Shown piece by piece: positions 18,504 to 28,078 of a stretch of 64,000 nt of DNA (the stretch's first letter is position 1; each line of letters starts with the position of its first letter). The notes under the pieces are model-generated. The model saw nothing but the letters and a program-made list of their open reading frames with translations. It searched no databases and had not been told where the DNA came from. The translations under genes were made by a program, and so were the position numbers. The DNA is from Campylobacter canadensis. GTDB lineage: Bacteria; Campylobacterota; Campylobacteria; Campylobacterales; Campylobacteraceae. The stretch lies in contig NZ_CP035946.1 of the NCBI RefSeq assembly GCF_013177655.1, positions 682,001 through 746,000 of the forward strand, written 5' to 3'.

Positions 18504-19511
18504 ATGAAAACAAAACAATTTATTGTTTATTCTTGTATGTATTTAATCATTGTTGTAGCTTGTTTATTTTTATTTTTTCATAGTACTTTTACTGATGTTA
18601 TAAGTATAAATATAGATTTGTATTTTTATTCTAAAGAACTATCTTATCCTATTGCTGCATTTGTTTTAGCACCTCAGATTGTGTTTATTATGCTTGTAAT
18701 TATTTTTACTTTTTTTGCAAACTTAACAGATGGCTTTGAAAAAAGAAGGTTAAAAAAAGATAGTGAAAAATTTGAACTTTTAATGCAAGATTTATTGTTA
18801 AATAAAGAAAGTAAAATTAATTTTTCAACAAATATTTTTAAAGAAAATGCTAGAAAATTAAAAAAAGTTTTTTTACAACAAAATGATTTAAGTAGCGATA
18901 AAATAAGTGAAATTCTAGCAACAATAGCAAATATCAAGCAAGGTAAAGTAGTTGATTTAAAAGTTTATAAACTAGCAAAGAATAATCCACTTTATGTAAG
19001 CAATCAAATAAATGTTGTAAATAGTGATTTAAATTATGCTAATAATTACTTAAGAGCTAAAAATGAAATTGATGATGAAATAACATTAGCAGCTTATAAA
19101 AATGTAATTTTGCACGATACTTACGCAAGCATTAAACAATTAAGAATTCAAAAAAGCGCTGAAGATATTTTAAATATCATTCAAAGATTTGCTAATGATG
19201 ATATTAAGCTTAGTAATGCAGAATTTGAAGTTTTAATCAATAATACTAATTTAAGTAGCGATGATTATTTAAAGATTGCTAAACAAAGTATAAATTTAAT
19301 TGAGCCAGAAAGTATAAAGGCTATATTTTTTAAACTTTATAATGATAATGATAAGCTTAAAAGAGCTTATTTTTACATACTTGCTAAATTATCATTATAC
19401 GAGGAATTAAGAGAAAAATTGCATTATGAAGATGAGTGCGAAGATTTTAAAATTTTAGTATTTTTAAAGGATAATAATAAAAAGTATGAAGTGGATAGAA
19501 TCATTTACTAA
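18504..19511 (+). CDS. Conserved membrane protein of unknown function (Cj0124-like by position)
   Basis: 335 residues with two hydrophobic helices (about 7-27 and 48-72) and then a long, Lys-, Asn- and Asp-rich, mostly helical cytoplasmic region with no recognised domain. AAAGGAG precedes the ATG. It lies between rlmH and dus, the position of an uncharacterised membrane protein in C. jejuni, and its last 26 bases overlap the dus start. The tandem helix pattern of the tail looks like a helical-repeat (TPR-like) scaffold, but no consensus repeat is clear. No function assigned. Confidence 0.75.
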   Translation: MKTKQFIVYSCMYLIIVVACLFLFFHSTFTDVISINIDLYFYSKELSYPIAAFVLAPQIVFIMLVIIFTFFANLTDGFEKRRLKKDSEKFELLMQDLLLNKESKINFSTNIFKENARKLKKVFLQQNDLSSDKISEILATIANIKQGKVVDLKVYKLAKNNPLYVSNQINVVNSDLNYANNYLRAKNEIDDEITLAAYKNVILHDTYASIKQLRIQKSAEDILNIIQRFANDDIKLSNAEFEVLINNTNLSSDDYLKIAKQSINLIEPESIKAIFFKLYNDNDKLKRAYFYILAKLSLYEELREKLHYEDECEDFKILVFLKDNNKKYEVDRIIY

Positions 19512-20409
19512 TCCATTGTTTTTAGCTCCAATGGCGGGTTTTAGCGACCTTGCTTTTAGGAGCGTGGTTAAGAAATTTGGTTGTGATGTTACTACATCTG
19601 AAATGATAAGCTCAAATGCTTTAGTGTATGAATGTAAAAAGACACTTACAATGCTTAAAAAATCAGAGAGCGAAAAACCTTTTGTAGTACAAATTGCAGG
19701 TAGCGATGAAGAAATTATTAAAAAAGCAGTTTTGCTTATTAATGAGCTTGATTATGTTGATGGGATTGATTTAAACTGTGGCTGTCCTGTTAATAAAGTT
19801 ATAAAACAAAATGCAGGTTCAGCACTTTTAAACGATTTAGAAAAGTTAAAAAAAATTCTATCAGCAATTAAAGAAAATAACAAAAAAGCAAGTACAAGTA
19901 TAAAAATCAGAATAGGTTTTAATAAAGATGAAATTGAAACTATTATTCCTGTTTTAAATGATTTTGAGCTTGATTATATAAGTATTCACGCAAGAACTAG
20001 AAAGGATTTATACAATAATAATTTAAATTATAATGCGATAAAAAAAGCAAAAGAATTATCAAATACAAAAATAATTGCAAATGGAAATATAAATTACGAT
20101 AACCACAAGCAAATACTTGAAATTACAAAAGCAGATGGACTTATGATTGGTCGTGCTTGTATCGGTGAGCCGTGGATTTTTTCACAAATTAAACAAAATA
20201 AAAAAGATGTTAGTAAAAAAGAAATTATTTTATATCATTTTGAAAAAATGCGTGAAATCTATAATGATAAAGCAAGTTCTATTTTTAGAAAACATTTGCA
20301 TGAGTATTCAAAAGCAATGCCAAACGCTAGTGAATTTAGAAATGCAATAAATAAAATAAGTGATGAAAAAGTAATGATAAATAAAATTAGTGAGTTTTTT
20401 AATGAATAA
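19486..20409 (+). CDS. dus: tRNA-dihydrouridine synthase
   Basis: 307 residues with a flavin-binding TIM barrel. Landmarks are FLAPMAGFSDLAFRSVVKKF at the N terminus, the catalytic Cys in DGIDLNCGCPVNKVIKQNAG, SIHARTR, IIANGNI and the phosphate-binding DGLMIGRACIGEPW. It reduces specific uridines in tRNA to dihydrouridine using FMN and NADPH. The ATG at 19486 lies inside the end of the upstream gene (26-base overlap), and the stop overlaps mutS2. It is most like the DusB group, but the subtype is not certain. Confidence 0.95.
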   Translation: MKWIESFTNPLFLAPMAGFSDLAFRSVVKKFGCDVTTSEMISSNALVYECKKTLTMLKKSESEKPFVVQIAGSDEEIIKKAVLLINELDYVDGIDLNCGCPVNKVIKQNAGSALLNDLEKLKKILSAIKENNKKASTSIKIRIGFNKDEIETIIPVLNDFELDYISIHARTRKDLYNNNLNYNAIKKAKELSNTKIIANGNINYDNHKQILEITKADGLMIGRACIGEPWIFSQIKQNKKDVSKKEIILYHFEKMREIYNDKASSIFRKHLHEYSKAMPNASEFRNAINKISDEKVMINKISEFFNE

Positions 20410-22582
20410 GTTAAAACTAGATTTAGACGATTATTTAGAAGAATTTTATTCTTTTTTTTCAAGAGACGCACAATTATTCTTGCAAGGAGATAGCTCTTTG
20501 CATTATAAAAGAATAAATGAATTATGCGAGTTAGATTTAAAATATCCTAAAAAAACAAAACTTTTAAATACAGCGATTTTGCATCTTGAAAAAAAAGGAA
20601 TTTTACACCTTGAAGAGCTTGCTGAATTTGTAAAAATTATTTCTTATATTAAATATTTAAAATCAAGTTGTGTTAGTTTTGAATTAAAAAAATATTTTGA
20701 TAAATTTGTCATTGCTAAAGAAGTTGAAGATATTTTAAAATATTTTAAAGACGATGAATTTAACAGCGAATGCGATGAAAGATTACTTAATATTGATGAA
20801 AAAATAAAACAACTAAATCAAGATATTAATCAGCAATTAAGATTGCTTATGCAAAGTAAAAATTTAAGTGAATATTTAGTTGATACTCAAATTCATTACA
20901 TTAATAATCAAGAATGCTTATTGTTAAGAGGTGGTTTTGCTAAATTCTTAAAAGCAAGCATTATTGCAAGAAGCAGTGGCGGTGGATTTTATGTTGTGCC
21001 TTTGGAAATTGATAATTTAAAAAAGGGTATTAAAAGATTGCAAGAACAAGAAGATGAAATTAAATATGAATATGCTTGCAAATTCTCTACAATTTTGAGT
21101 AAATTTACGCTATTTTTAAGGTTTATTGACAAGGAGTATTCTTTAATTGATGGATATTTAGCAAGGGTATTTTTTGCTAAGAGTAAGGATTTAGAATTTA
21201 TTGAATGTAAAAATGATAAAAAAATTAAAATATCATCATTTTATCATCCTGCAATTAAAAATGCAAAGCCAATTAGTGTAGATTTTTCTAAGCAGGTTTT
21301 AATTATTACTGGAGTTAATGCTGGTGGAAAATCTATGCTTTTAAAAAGTATTATGAGTGCATCGTTTTTAGCAAAATATTTAATTCCTATGAAAATTGAT
21401 ACTCATAATTCTAGTATTAGTTCTTTTAAAAGCTATGAAAGCATTATTGAAGACCCACAAAATTCTAAAAACGATATATCAACTTTTGCTGGTAGAATGC
21501 AATCTTTTGCTGCTTTATTTTCTCAAAAAGATTATCTTTTAGGCATTGATGAGATTGAGTTAGGAACAGATTTTGAAGAAGCTTCAAATTTATTTTATGT
21601 TTTAATAAATGAATTAAAAAAGAATGCAAAAATAATAATTACAACCCATCATAAAAGACTAGCTGCTATGCTTGCAAGTTGTGATGATGTAGAATTATTA
21701 GCTGCTTTATATGATATTAAAGAGCAAAGACCAAAATATGAATTTTTAGAAGGAATTATAGGTAAATCTTATGCTTATGAAAGTGCTTTAAGGTATAAGA
21801 TTTCTCCAAATATTGTAAATGAAGCTAGAAAGCTACAAAGCGAAAATGAAAATAATTTAAATGATTTATTAAATAAAAATCTTGAACTAGATGCAAAATT
21901 AAAATTTAAATTAACACAAACAAAGAAAAAGGAAGAAAAATTACAAAGCATTTTAGATAGGTTAAAAGACAAGGAAGAAAAACTGCAAAATGATTATTTA
22001 AAAAGAAAAAAAGAGCTTGAAAATGAATATTTTTTAGCTATTAATGCTGCTAAAAAGACTTTAGACTTTTCTTCTTTAAAAGATAAACAAAGGCAAATTA
22101 ATAAAGCAAACGAGCTTAAAAATAATATAAAAGAAGAAAAAATAAAATCTAAAGAATATAAAATAGGAGATTATGTAAAGTATGAAAATATAGAAGGTAA
22201 AATAATTGCAATTAATAAAAATATTGCAAGTGTTGAAAATGATTTTTTAACATTAAAGATTGATTTAAACAAATTAAGCCATCATACAAAAAGTCCAAGT
22301 AAAAAAGAAAGCACAGTTAAATATGAAAGAGCGGTTAAAAATGCTAGTGTAAAATTAGATTTGCACGGGTTAAGAAGTGAAGAAGCTATTGAGCAGCTTG
22401 ATAAGTTTATAAGCGATGCTTTAATCAGCGGATTTGATGAAGTTATGGTGTATCACGGTATTGGTACAGGTAAATTAGCTTATGCTGTTAAAGAGTTTTT
22501 AAAATCTCATAAAAGCATAAAGTCTTTTAGCGACGCACCAGCAAATATGGGTGGTTTTGGTGCAAAAATTATTAAATTATAG
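20402..22582 (+). CDS. mutS2: Endonuclease MutS2
   Basis: 726 residues: MutS core and clamp region, ATPase with Walker A GVNAGGKSMLLKS and Walker B LLGIDEIELGTDF, a long Lys/Glu-rich coiled coil (about residues 480-580), and a C-terminal Smr nuclease domain (LDLHGLRSEEAIEQLD, VYHGIGTGKLAYAVKEF). MutS2 proteins act on recombination intermediates and oxidative lesions, or on collided ribosomes in some bacteria, rather than in mismatch repair. A GTG at 20390 would add four codons, but the ATG at 20402, overlapping the dus stop by 8 bases, is preferred. Confidence 0.94.
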   Translation: MNKLKLDLDDYLEEFYSFFSRDAQLFLQGDSSLHYKRINELCELDLKYPKKTKLLNTAILHLEKKGILHLEELAEFVKIISYIKYLKSSCVSFELKKYFDKFVIAKEVEDILKYFKDDEFNSECDERLLNIDEKIKQLNQDINQQLRLLMQSKNLSEYLVDTQIHYINNQECLLLRGGFAKFLKASIIARSSGGGFYVVPLEIDNLKKGIKRLQEQEDEIKYEYACKFSTILSKFTLFLRFIDKEYSLIDGYLARVFFAKSKDLEFIECKNDKKIKISSFYHPAIKNAKPISVDFSKQVLIITGVNAGGKSMLLKSIMSASFLAKYLIPMKIDTHNSSISSFKSYESIIEDPQNSKNDISTFAGRMQSFAALFSQKDYLLGIDEIELGTDFEEASNLFYVLINELKKNAKIIITTHHKRLAAMLASCDDVELLAALYDIKEQRPKYEFLEGIIGKSYAYESALRYKISPNIVNEARKLQSENENNLNDLLNKNLELDAKLKFKLTQTKKKEEKLQSILDRLKDKEEKLQNDYLKRKKELENEYFLAINAAKKTLDFSSLKDKQRQINKANELKNNIKEEKIKSKEYKIGDYVKYENIEGKIIAINKNIASVENDFLTLKIDLNKLSHHTKSPSKKESTVKYERAVKNASVKLDLHGLRSEEAIEQLDKFISDALISGFDEVMVYHGIGTGKLAYAVKEFLKSHKSIKSFSDAPANMGGFGAKIIKL

Positions 22583-22590
22583 GTGAAATT

Positions 22591-24405
22591 ATGGAAGCAA
22601 AAAAGTTTAATAATATAAAAAATATTTTACTATCCTTGATAGTTGTTATTGTTTTATTAAATATATATTTATTTTTTGGTGCAAAGAATTCAATTAGAAT
22701 TTTTTCTGAAAGTTTTTTTTACTCTCTTGAAAATAGATATAATCAAGCAAATCTTAGCAATGAAATAGAGCTTAGTACTTTTAAGCTTAGTGATGGTAAA
22801 GTAAAAATTATAAATGGTCAAAACCCAGATTTAAATGAACAAGAAATGACAATTCTTAAGAAAAATAAAGAATTATTTGATTATTTAAAACTTGATGCGC
22901 ATTTATTTCAAATAAAATTTTATAAATTAAGAGATAATGAAATTTATGCAGGTTTTAGTACGCAAATTCATCTTAGCGATTCAAGACTTTATCAAATATA
23001 TATTCCTTTAATTTTAAATATAATATTTTTTATACTTATTTTTATTTTATATAAACAAAAACAAGAATTAGAAGAGCTTTATTCAAAAACATTAAATACC
23101 TTTAATAAAAAAATGCAAAAGCTAGAATCTGAAGCAAATGTTGATAATATAACAGGTTTAAAAAACAAACATTGTTTAGAAAAAAATATTTCATCTATGC
23201 AAAATCCAAAATTAATTTTAATTAAGATTGATGAAATTAGAAAAATAAGCGATTATTTTTCAGAAGATACGCTAATTAGCTTAATTAAACAAATTACAAT
23301 CTTATTTAATGAATACGCTAAGGAAAATAACTTATTGCTATTTAAAACAGAACTTGATGTTTATGCTTTTATTGAAGATAACGACCAAGATGAGCAAAGA
23401 TATGAGGAATTAATAGCAGAACTAATGCAACTTGTAAAAACAAAGGATATAAGCATTGAGTATAATAGCAGTATAATTTCAATGGTTTTAACAACGACAA
23501 TAGGTCTTAGTTTAGAAAAAGAAAACATAATTCAAAAAGCCTACATAGCATTAAAAAGAGCAGAAAAAGATAATAAAAATTTTGTTTCATATTCTCAATT
23601 TTTAATGGAAGAACAATCGTATATTGAAGAGTTAAACACAGCAAAATTAATACAAAGTGCAATTAGCGGAGATAATATTTTTACATTTTATCAGCCGATT
23701 TTTGATAGCAATAAAAATATTACCAAATATGAATCTTTAGTTAGAATTATCAATAAAACAAGTGAAGGTACGCAAATTATTACTCCAGGTATGTTTTTAG
23801 CTACTTCAATTAAAACAAAGCAATATGAAATAATTGAGGAATTTATTATAAATAAGGTTATTAAAAGTCTTGAAGAAAACCCAAATATTAGCTTAAGCGT
23901 AAATCTTGCAGGTAGAGATATGAAAGATGTCGCTAAAAATAACAAAATTATAAATTTATTAAGAAGAACCAAGGTAGCAGATAGGCTGGTAATTGAAGTT
24001 TTAGAAGATGAAAATATAGCAAACGATAAAAAGATTATGGAATTTTTATTAAAGGCAAGGGCTTTAGGCTGTAAGATTGCTATTGATGATTTTGGTAGTG
24101 GTTTTTCTAATTTTGCTTATGTTTTAGAATTAATGCCTGATTATATTAAAATTGATGGAAGCATTATTAAAGATATTATTGATAATGAAAAATCAGTGCA
24201 GATTGTAAAAACCATAGTTTTATTTACAAAAAGTTTAGGCATTAAAACAGTTGCAGAATTTGTTAGTAGTGAAGAAATATTTAATAAATGTTTAGAGCTC
24301 GGAGTGGATGAATTTCAGGGCTTTTATTTAGGAAAACCAAGTCCTTCTTTTAGCGAAGAAGAAATTGATTTAGAATATTATAATTTTAAGGAAAATAATG
24401 CTTAA
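22591..24405 (+). CDS. Membrane protein with degenerate GGDEF and intact-looking EAL domain (c-di-GMP phosphodiesterase)
   Basis: 604 residues. Two membrane helices (about 11-30 and 133-152) enclose a small periplasmic domain of about 100 residues. A GGDEF-fold domain follows in which the signature is lost (it reads ELDVYAFIE). The EAL domain is at about 345-590. Motif residues for catalysis are present: ESL in place of EAL, the Asn of SVNLAG, IDDFGSGFS, YIKIDGS, the Glu of TVAEFV, and FQGFYLGKP. Degradation of c-di-GMP is therefore predicted, with a regulatory GGDEF domain. It lies between mutS2 and dapE in the long operon and overlaps dapE by 8 bases. Confidence 0.88.
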   Translation: MEAKKFNNIKNILLSLIVVIVLLNIYLFFGAKNSIRIFSESFFYSLENRYNQANLSNEIELSTFKLSDGKVKIINGQNPDLNEQEMTILKKNKELFDYLKLDAHLFQIKFYKLRDNEIYAGFSTQIHLSDSRLYQIYIPLILNIIFFILIFILYKQKQELEELYSKTLNTFNKKMQKLESEANVDNITGLKNKHCLEKNISSMQNPKLILIKIDEIRKISDYFSEDTLISLIKQITILFNEYAKENNLLLFKTELDVYAFIEDNDQDEQRYEELIAELMQLVKTKDISIEYNSSIISMVLTTTIGLSLEKENIIQKAYIALKRAEKDNKNFVSYSQFLMEEQSYIEELNTAKLIQSAISGDNIFTFYQPIFDSNKNITKYESLVRIINKTSEGTQIITPGMFLATSIKTKQYEIIEEFIINKVIKSLEENPNISLSVNLAGRDMKDVAKNNKIINLLRRTKVADRLVIEVLEDENIANDKKIMEFLLKARALGCKIAIDDFGSGFSNFAYVLELMPDYIKIDGSIIKDIIDNEKSVQIVKTIVLFTKSLGIKTVAEFVSSEEIFNKCLELGVDEFQGFYLGKPSPSFSEEEIDLEYYNFKENNA

Positions 24406-25501
24406 AGACTTATTTTTACGCTTATTAAGTGAAGAGAGCGTTACTCCAAATGCAGCAAATTGTTTAAAAATTGCACAAGAATTTCTTAGTGATTTTAATG
24501 TTCAGTATTTTAATAAAAATGATGTTAGTAATTTGCTTTTAAGCAAGGAAGTAAATTCTAGTGGTGTGCATTTAGCCTTTTGTGGGCATATTGATGTTGT
24601 GCCAGCAGGAAACGGTTGGGAATATGATGCTTTTAAGCCTACTATAAAAGATGATTTAATAATAGCAAGAGGTACTCAAGATATGAAAAGCGGAGTAGCT
24701 GCATTTTTGTGCGCTATTAAAGAATGTAAAGATTTTAGCAAGGATATAAGAAAAATAAGTGTTATTTTAACCTCTGATGAAGAAGGCGATGCTATTTATG
24801 GAACAAAATATGTTTTAGAAAATATAAAAGATATGCCAGATATTGCAATAGTTGCCGAGCCAACTAGTGAAAATGTTTTTGCTGATACAATTAAAGTTGG
24901 AAGAAGGGGAAGCATACACGCTTACATTAAAATAAAAGGCACTCAAGGGCATGCAGCATATCCTAGTAAATGTATAAATCCTGTGCATTTAGGAGCTAGT
25001 TTTTTAGAAAAAATTGCAGCATATGATTTAGATAAGGGTAATGAATTTTTTGAACCTAGCAAGATTGTTGTATTAAATCTTAGTGCTGGAATAGGGGCGC
25101 AAAATGTTACTCCTAGTGAATTTAATATTCATTGCAATGTAAGAAATTCTACTCTTAGTACAAAGCAGGATTTTGAAAATTATTTATTAAAACACTTAAA
25201 GGGTCTTGATTATGAATTAAAAATAACTCAAGGTTCAATACCTTTTTTTACTGATACTAATAATTCTTTGATTAAAAATTTAGTAAAAAGTGTAGAAAAA
25301 GTCGCAAATATAAAAGCAGCTTTAAATACAAAGGGTGGAACAAGCGATGCTAGATTTTTAGCTCAATACGGTGTAAAAGTGTGTGAATTAGGAGTAATAA
25401 ATAATAAAATTCACGCAGCAAATGAAAGTGTTAATTTTAAAGAAGTGCTTGAACTTAAAAATATTTTTTTAGATTTTTTAAGGAGTTATAAAAATGATTG
25501 A
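24398..25501 (+). CDS. dapE: Succinyl-diaminopimelate desuccinylase
   Basis: 367 residues, an M20-family metallopeptidase-fold enzyme. Metal-site motifs are FCGHIDVVPAG, GTQDMKSGVAAFL, LTSDEEGDAIYGTKY and the C-terminal GGTSDARFLAQYG. It hydrolyses N-succinyl-LL-diaminopimelate to LL-diaminopimelate and succinate in the lysine and peptidoglycan precursor pathway. dapA of the same pathway is at 62292. The gene overlaps its neighbours on both sides by 8 bases (EAL protein and nadC), showing tight operon packing. Confidence 0.95.
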   Translation: MLKDLFLRLLSEESVTPNAANCLKIAQEFLSDFNVQYFNKNDVSNLLLSKEVNSSGVHLAFCGHIDVVPAGNGWEYDAFKPTIKDDLIIARGTQDMKSGVAAFLCAIKECKDFSKDIRKISVILTSDEEGDAIYGTKYVLENIKDMPDIAIVAEPTSENVFADTIKVGRRGSIHAYIKIKGTQGHAAYPSKCINPVHLGASFLEKIAAYDLDKGNEFFEPSKIVVLNLSAGIGAQNVTPSEFNIHCNVRNSTLSTKQDFENYLLKHLKGLDYELKITQGSIPFFTDTNNSLIKNLVKSVEKVANIKAALNTKGGTSDARFLAQYGVKVCELGVINNKIHAANESVNFKEVLELKNIFLDFLRSYKND

Positions 25502-26327
25502 AAGCGAAATTGAGCTTGTTAAAAAAGAACTAGCTATTGATTTAGGAAGAGGGGATTTATTTTCTAAATTAGAGCTTTTTGATGATGTAATTAGTGTTGA
25601 TATAAAGAGTAAAAGTGATGGAATTTTTGCAGGAGAGAAGTATTTTAAATATATTTGTAATATGTATAATATTAAATATGAACTTTTTGTAAAAGATAAA
25701 GATACTATTAAAAAAGGACAAAAATTAGCAAATCTTAAAGCTAATAAATCAGTAATTTTAAAAACAGAAAGAAGTATTTTAAATTTTATTCAACACGCAA
25801 GTGGGATTGCAAGCAAAACGCACAATATGATGTCTTTAATTAAAGATTATAATGTAGTTTTATTAGATACTAGAAAAACAAGACCAGGCTTAAGGGTGCT
25901 AGAAAAATATGCAGTTCGTTGCGGCGGAGCTAGTAACCATAGAATGGGTCTTGATGATTGCATTATGCTAAAAGATACTCATTTTTTAGGGGTGAGTAAT
26001 TGGCAAGAATATGTAAAAGAGCTTAGAAAAAAAATACCATTTTATACACCAATTGAAATTGAATGTGATACTATTGATGAAGTAAAAAAAGCACTTGAAT
26101 GTGATATAAATGCTATTTTACTTGATAATATGGATTATGAAACTTGCAAAAATGCAGTTTTATTAAGAAATGAAAAAGCAAGGCATATTAAATTAGAAGC
26201 TAGTGGAAATATTAATGAAAATAACATAATTTTTTATGCTAAAACAGGAGTTGATGCTATATCTAGTGGTTGCATTATTTATGATGCAATTTGGCTTGAT
26301 TTTTCAATGAGACCTAGCAATGGCTGA
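25494..26327 (+). CDS. nadC: Nicotinate-nucleotide diphosphorylase (carboxylating)
   Basis: 277 residues of quinolinate phosphoribosyltransferase. The signature is LDTRKTRPGLRVLEKYAVRC then GGASNHRMGLDD, with KDTHF; the C-terminal barrel contains EIECDTIDEVKKAL, ILLDNMD and LEASGNIN. It makes nicotinate mononucleotide from quinolinate and PRPP in de novo NAD synthesis. A ModD-type assignment is less likely because the NadC signature is complete. It overlaps dapE and flhB by 8 bases each. Confidence 0.93.
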   Translation: MIESEIELVKKELAIDLGRGDLFSKLELFDDVISVDIKSKSDGIFAGEKYFKYICNMYNIKYELFVKDKDTIKKGQKLANLKANKSVILKTERSILNFIQHASGIASKTHNMMSLIKDYNVVLLDTRKTRPGLRVLEKYAVRCGGASNHRMGLDDCIMLKDTHFLGVSNWQEYVKELRKKIPFYTPIEIECDTIDEVKKALECDINAILLDNMDYETCKNAVLLRNEKARHIKLEASGNINENNIIFYAKTGVDAISSGCIIYDAIWLDFSMRPSNG

Positions 26328-27375
26328 TGATGCAGAAAAAACCGAAGAACCCACCGACAAAAAAATAGAAGACGCCAGAAAAGAAGGTAATGTTGCTAAA
26401 AGCCAAGATGTAGCAGCTTTGATAACTCTTTGCGTTGCTTTTGGAGCGATTTTATTGTTCTTGGGTTTTTTTAAAGAAAGAATTACATCTTTATATATTT
26501 ATTATCAAAGTTTTATCGGGCAGGAACTAGATATAAAACTTTTGTATAAAATTTCTATAAAAACCTTATTAGAAATGTGTTTTATGATTTTACCAATTGC
26601 TTTAGCAGTAGCAATTAGCGGTATTATTGCTAATGTATTGCAATTTGGATTTAATTTTACCTTAAAGCCAATAATGCCTAATTTTGGGAAATTAAACCCA
26701 ATAAAGGGGATTAAAAATATTATTTCTATGAAAAAACTTATTGAGCTTGTTAAGATTGTTTTAAAAGTATCTGTGGTTTTTGCTATTGTTGGATTTTTTA
26801 TTTATAGTTTTTTACCAGAATTAAAGCATATTAGTATTTTACCATTATTTAAACAACTAGCTTGGATAAAAGACAAGTTTATAATTTTATTTGCTGCTGT
26901 GATTATTTCTTTTTTAGTATTTGCTATTTTTGATTTTTTTATTGTGCGTTTTCAATATTTTAAAGGGCTTAGAATGAGTAAGCAAGAAATTAAAGATGAA
27001 TACAAGCAAATGGAAGGAGACCCAAAAATAAAGGCAAAAATTAGACAATTGCAAATGCAAGCAGCAAAAAATCGTATGATGAGCGATGTGCCGAACGCTG
27101 ATGTTGTAATTACTAATCCTACGCACTATTCCATAGCAATTGCTTACGATTCATCAAAGCATGATGCACCTATTATTTTAGCAAAAGGTGTTGATAATAT
27201 TGCCTTTAAAATTAGACAAATAGCACAAGAGCATAATATACCTATTTATGAAGATAGGCAATTAGCAAGAGCCTTATATAAAGAGTGCGAGTTAGGAGAT
27301 TTAGTTCCTAGAACGCTGTGGAGTGCTGTTGCACAAGTATTTAAATTTATTTTAGAACAAAGGAATAAAAAATGA
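26320..27375 (+). CDS. flhB: Flagellar type III export switch protein FlhB
   Basis: 351 residues. The N terminus (ADDAEKTEEPTDKKIEDARK) is typical of FlhB; four membrane helices lie between about 30 and 208, followed by the cytoplasmic domain with the autocleavage motif NPTH at 266-269. Cleavage after that Asn switches export from rod/hook to filament substrates. It sits in an operon of biosynthetic genes, overlapping nadC by 8 bases and the GNAT gene by 4, with no other flagellar gene beside it. Such scattering of flagellar genes is normal in Campylobacter. Confidence 0.96.
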   Translation: MADDAEKTEEPTDKKIEDARKEGNVAKSQDVAALITLCVAFGAILLFLGFFKERITSLYIYYQSFIGQELDIKLLYKISIKTLLEMCFMILPIALAVAISGIIANVLQFGFNFTLKPIMPNFGKLNPIKGIKNIISMKKLIELVKIVLKVSVVFAIVGFFIYSFLPELKHISILPLFKQLAWIKDKFIILFAAVIISFLVFAIFDFFIVRFQYFKGLRMSKQEIKDEYKQMEGDPKIKAKIRQLQMQAAKNRMMSDVPNADVVITNPTHYSIAIAYDSSKHDAPIILAKGVDNIAFKIRQIAQEHNIPIYEDRQLARALYKECELGDLVPRTLWSAVAQVFKFILEQRNKK

Positions 27376-27851
27376 TTAAAATAAAAGAAGCTAATGTAAA
27401 TGATGTATCAATAATTTTAGATTTTATAAAAGATTTAGCCGAATATGAAAATATGAGCCATTTAGTAAGTGCTAATGAAGATTTATTAAGAAAAAATATT
27501 TTTGAAAACAAATATGCTAAAGTTTTGCTTGCTTATTATGACAATAAAATAGCTGCTATGGCATTGTATTTTTATAATTTTTCTACTTTTTTAGCAAAGG
27601 GCGGAATTTATTTAGAAGATTTGTTTGTAAAAAAGGAATTTAGAAATAAAAAAATCGCTAGTCATTTATTTAGACGCTTAGCACAAATTGCAGTAGAAAA
27701 TGACTTAGCAAGGATTGATTTTGTATGCTTAAAAGATAATGATTTAGCACTTAATTATTATGATAGAATTGGTGCAAAAATACAAGATGAATGGCATTTG
27801 CTTAGGTTAAATAGCGATGATATTTTAAAGCTTAGTAAAAAAGAATTTTAA
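27372..27851 (+). CDS. GNAT-family N-acetyltransferase
   Basis: 159 residues with a complete GNAT fold: YLEDLFVKKEFRNKKIASHL holds the acetyl-CoA pyrophosphate loop (RNKKIAS in place of the usual QxxGxG/A), followed by ARIDFVCLKDNDLALNYYDR and IGAKIQDEWHLLRL. The layout resembles diamine acetyltransferase-like members, but the substrate cannot be told. The ATG overlaps the flhB stop as ATGA. It is the last gene before the 1.7-kb gap and ends at a hairpin that includes its stop codon. Confidence 0.88.
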   Translation: MIKIKEANVNDVSIILDFIKDLAEYENMSHLVSANEDLLRKNIFENKYAKVLLAYYDNKIAAMALYFYNFSTFLAKGGIYLEDLFVKKEFRNKKIASHLFRRLAQIAVENDLARIDFVCLKDNDLALNYYDRIGAKIQDEWHLLRLNSDDILKLSKKEF

Positions 27852-27864
27852 CTAAAATTCTTTT
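27841..27864 (+). terminator. Terminator of the bamA-to-GNAT operon
   Basis: AGAATTTT (27842-27849) pairs with AAAATTCT (27854-27861) around AACT, followed by TTT. The stop codon lies in the stem/loop. The stem is AT-rich and its strength is uncertain. Confidence 0.5.
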
Positions 27865-28078
27865 AAAGCTTGATTTTATTTTCTTGCTTTGCAATCACTT
27901 TGCAGTATTAATTTAATTTTGTGCGTTTTGTGAGAATTATATTTATGCTTTTTATAGATATTTTATACTTCTAAAAGCTGTTTAAAATACTAATATATAA
28001 AGTTTTAAGCGTTTTTTCAAATCAAGTATTTTAAAAAATAGCGATATTTTGAGTGCAATATATACATTATTATTTAAA
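27865..28078. other. Gene-free AT-rich left flank of the minisatellite
   Basis: No plausible coding frame, RNA gene or strong hairpin. The base composition matches ordinary intergenic DNA here and changes abruptly at 28079, where the GT-rich array begins. Confidence 0.6.
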
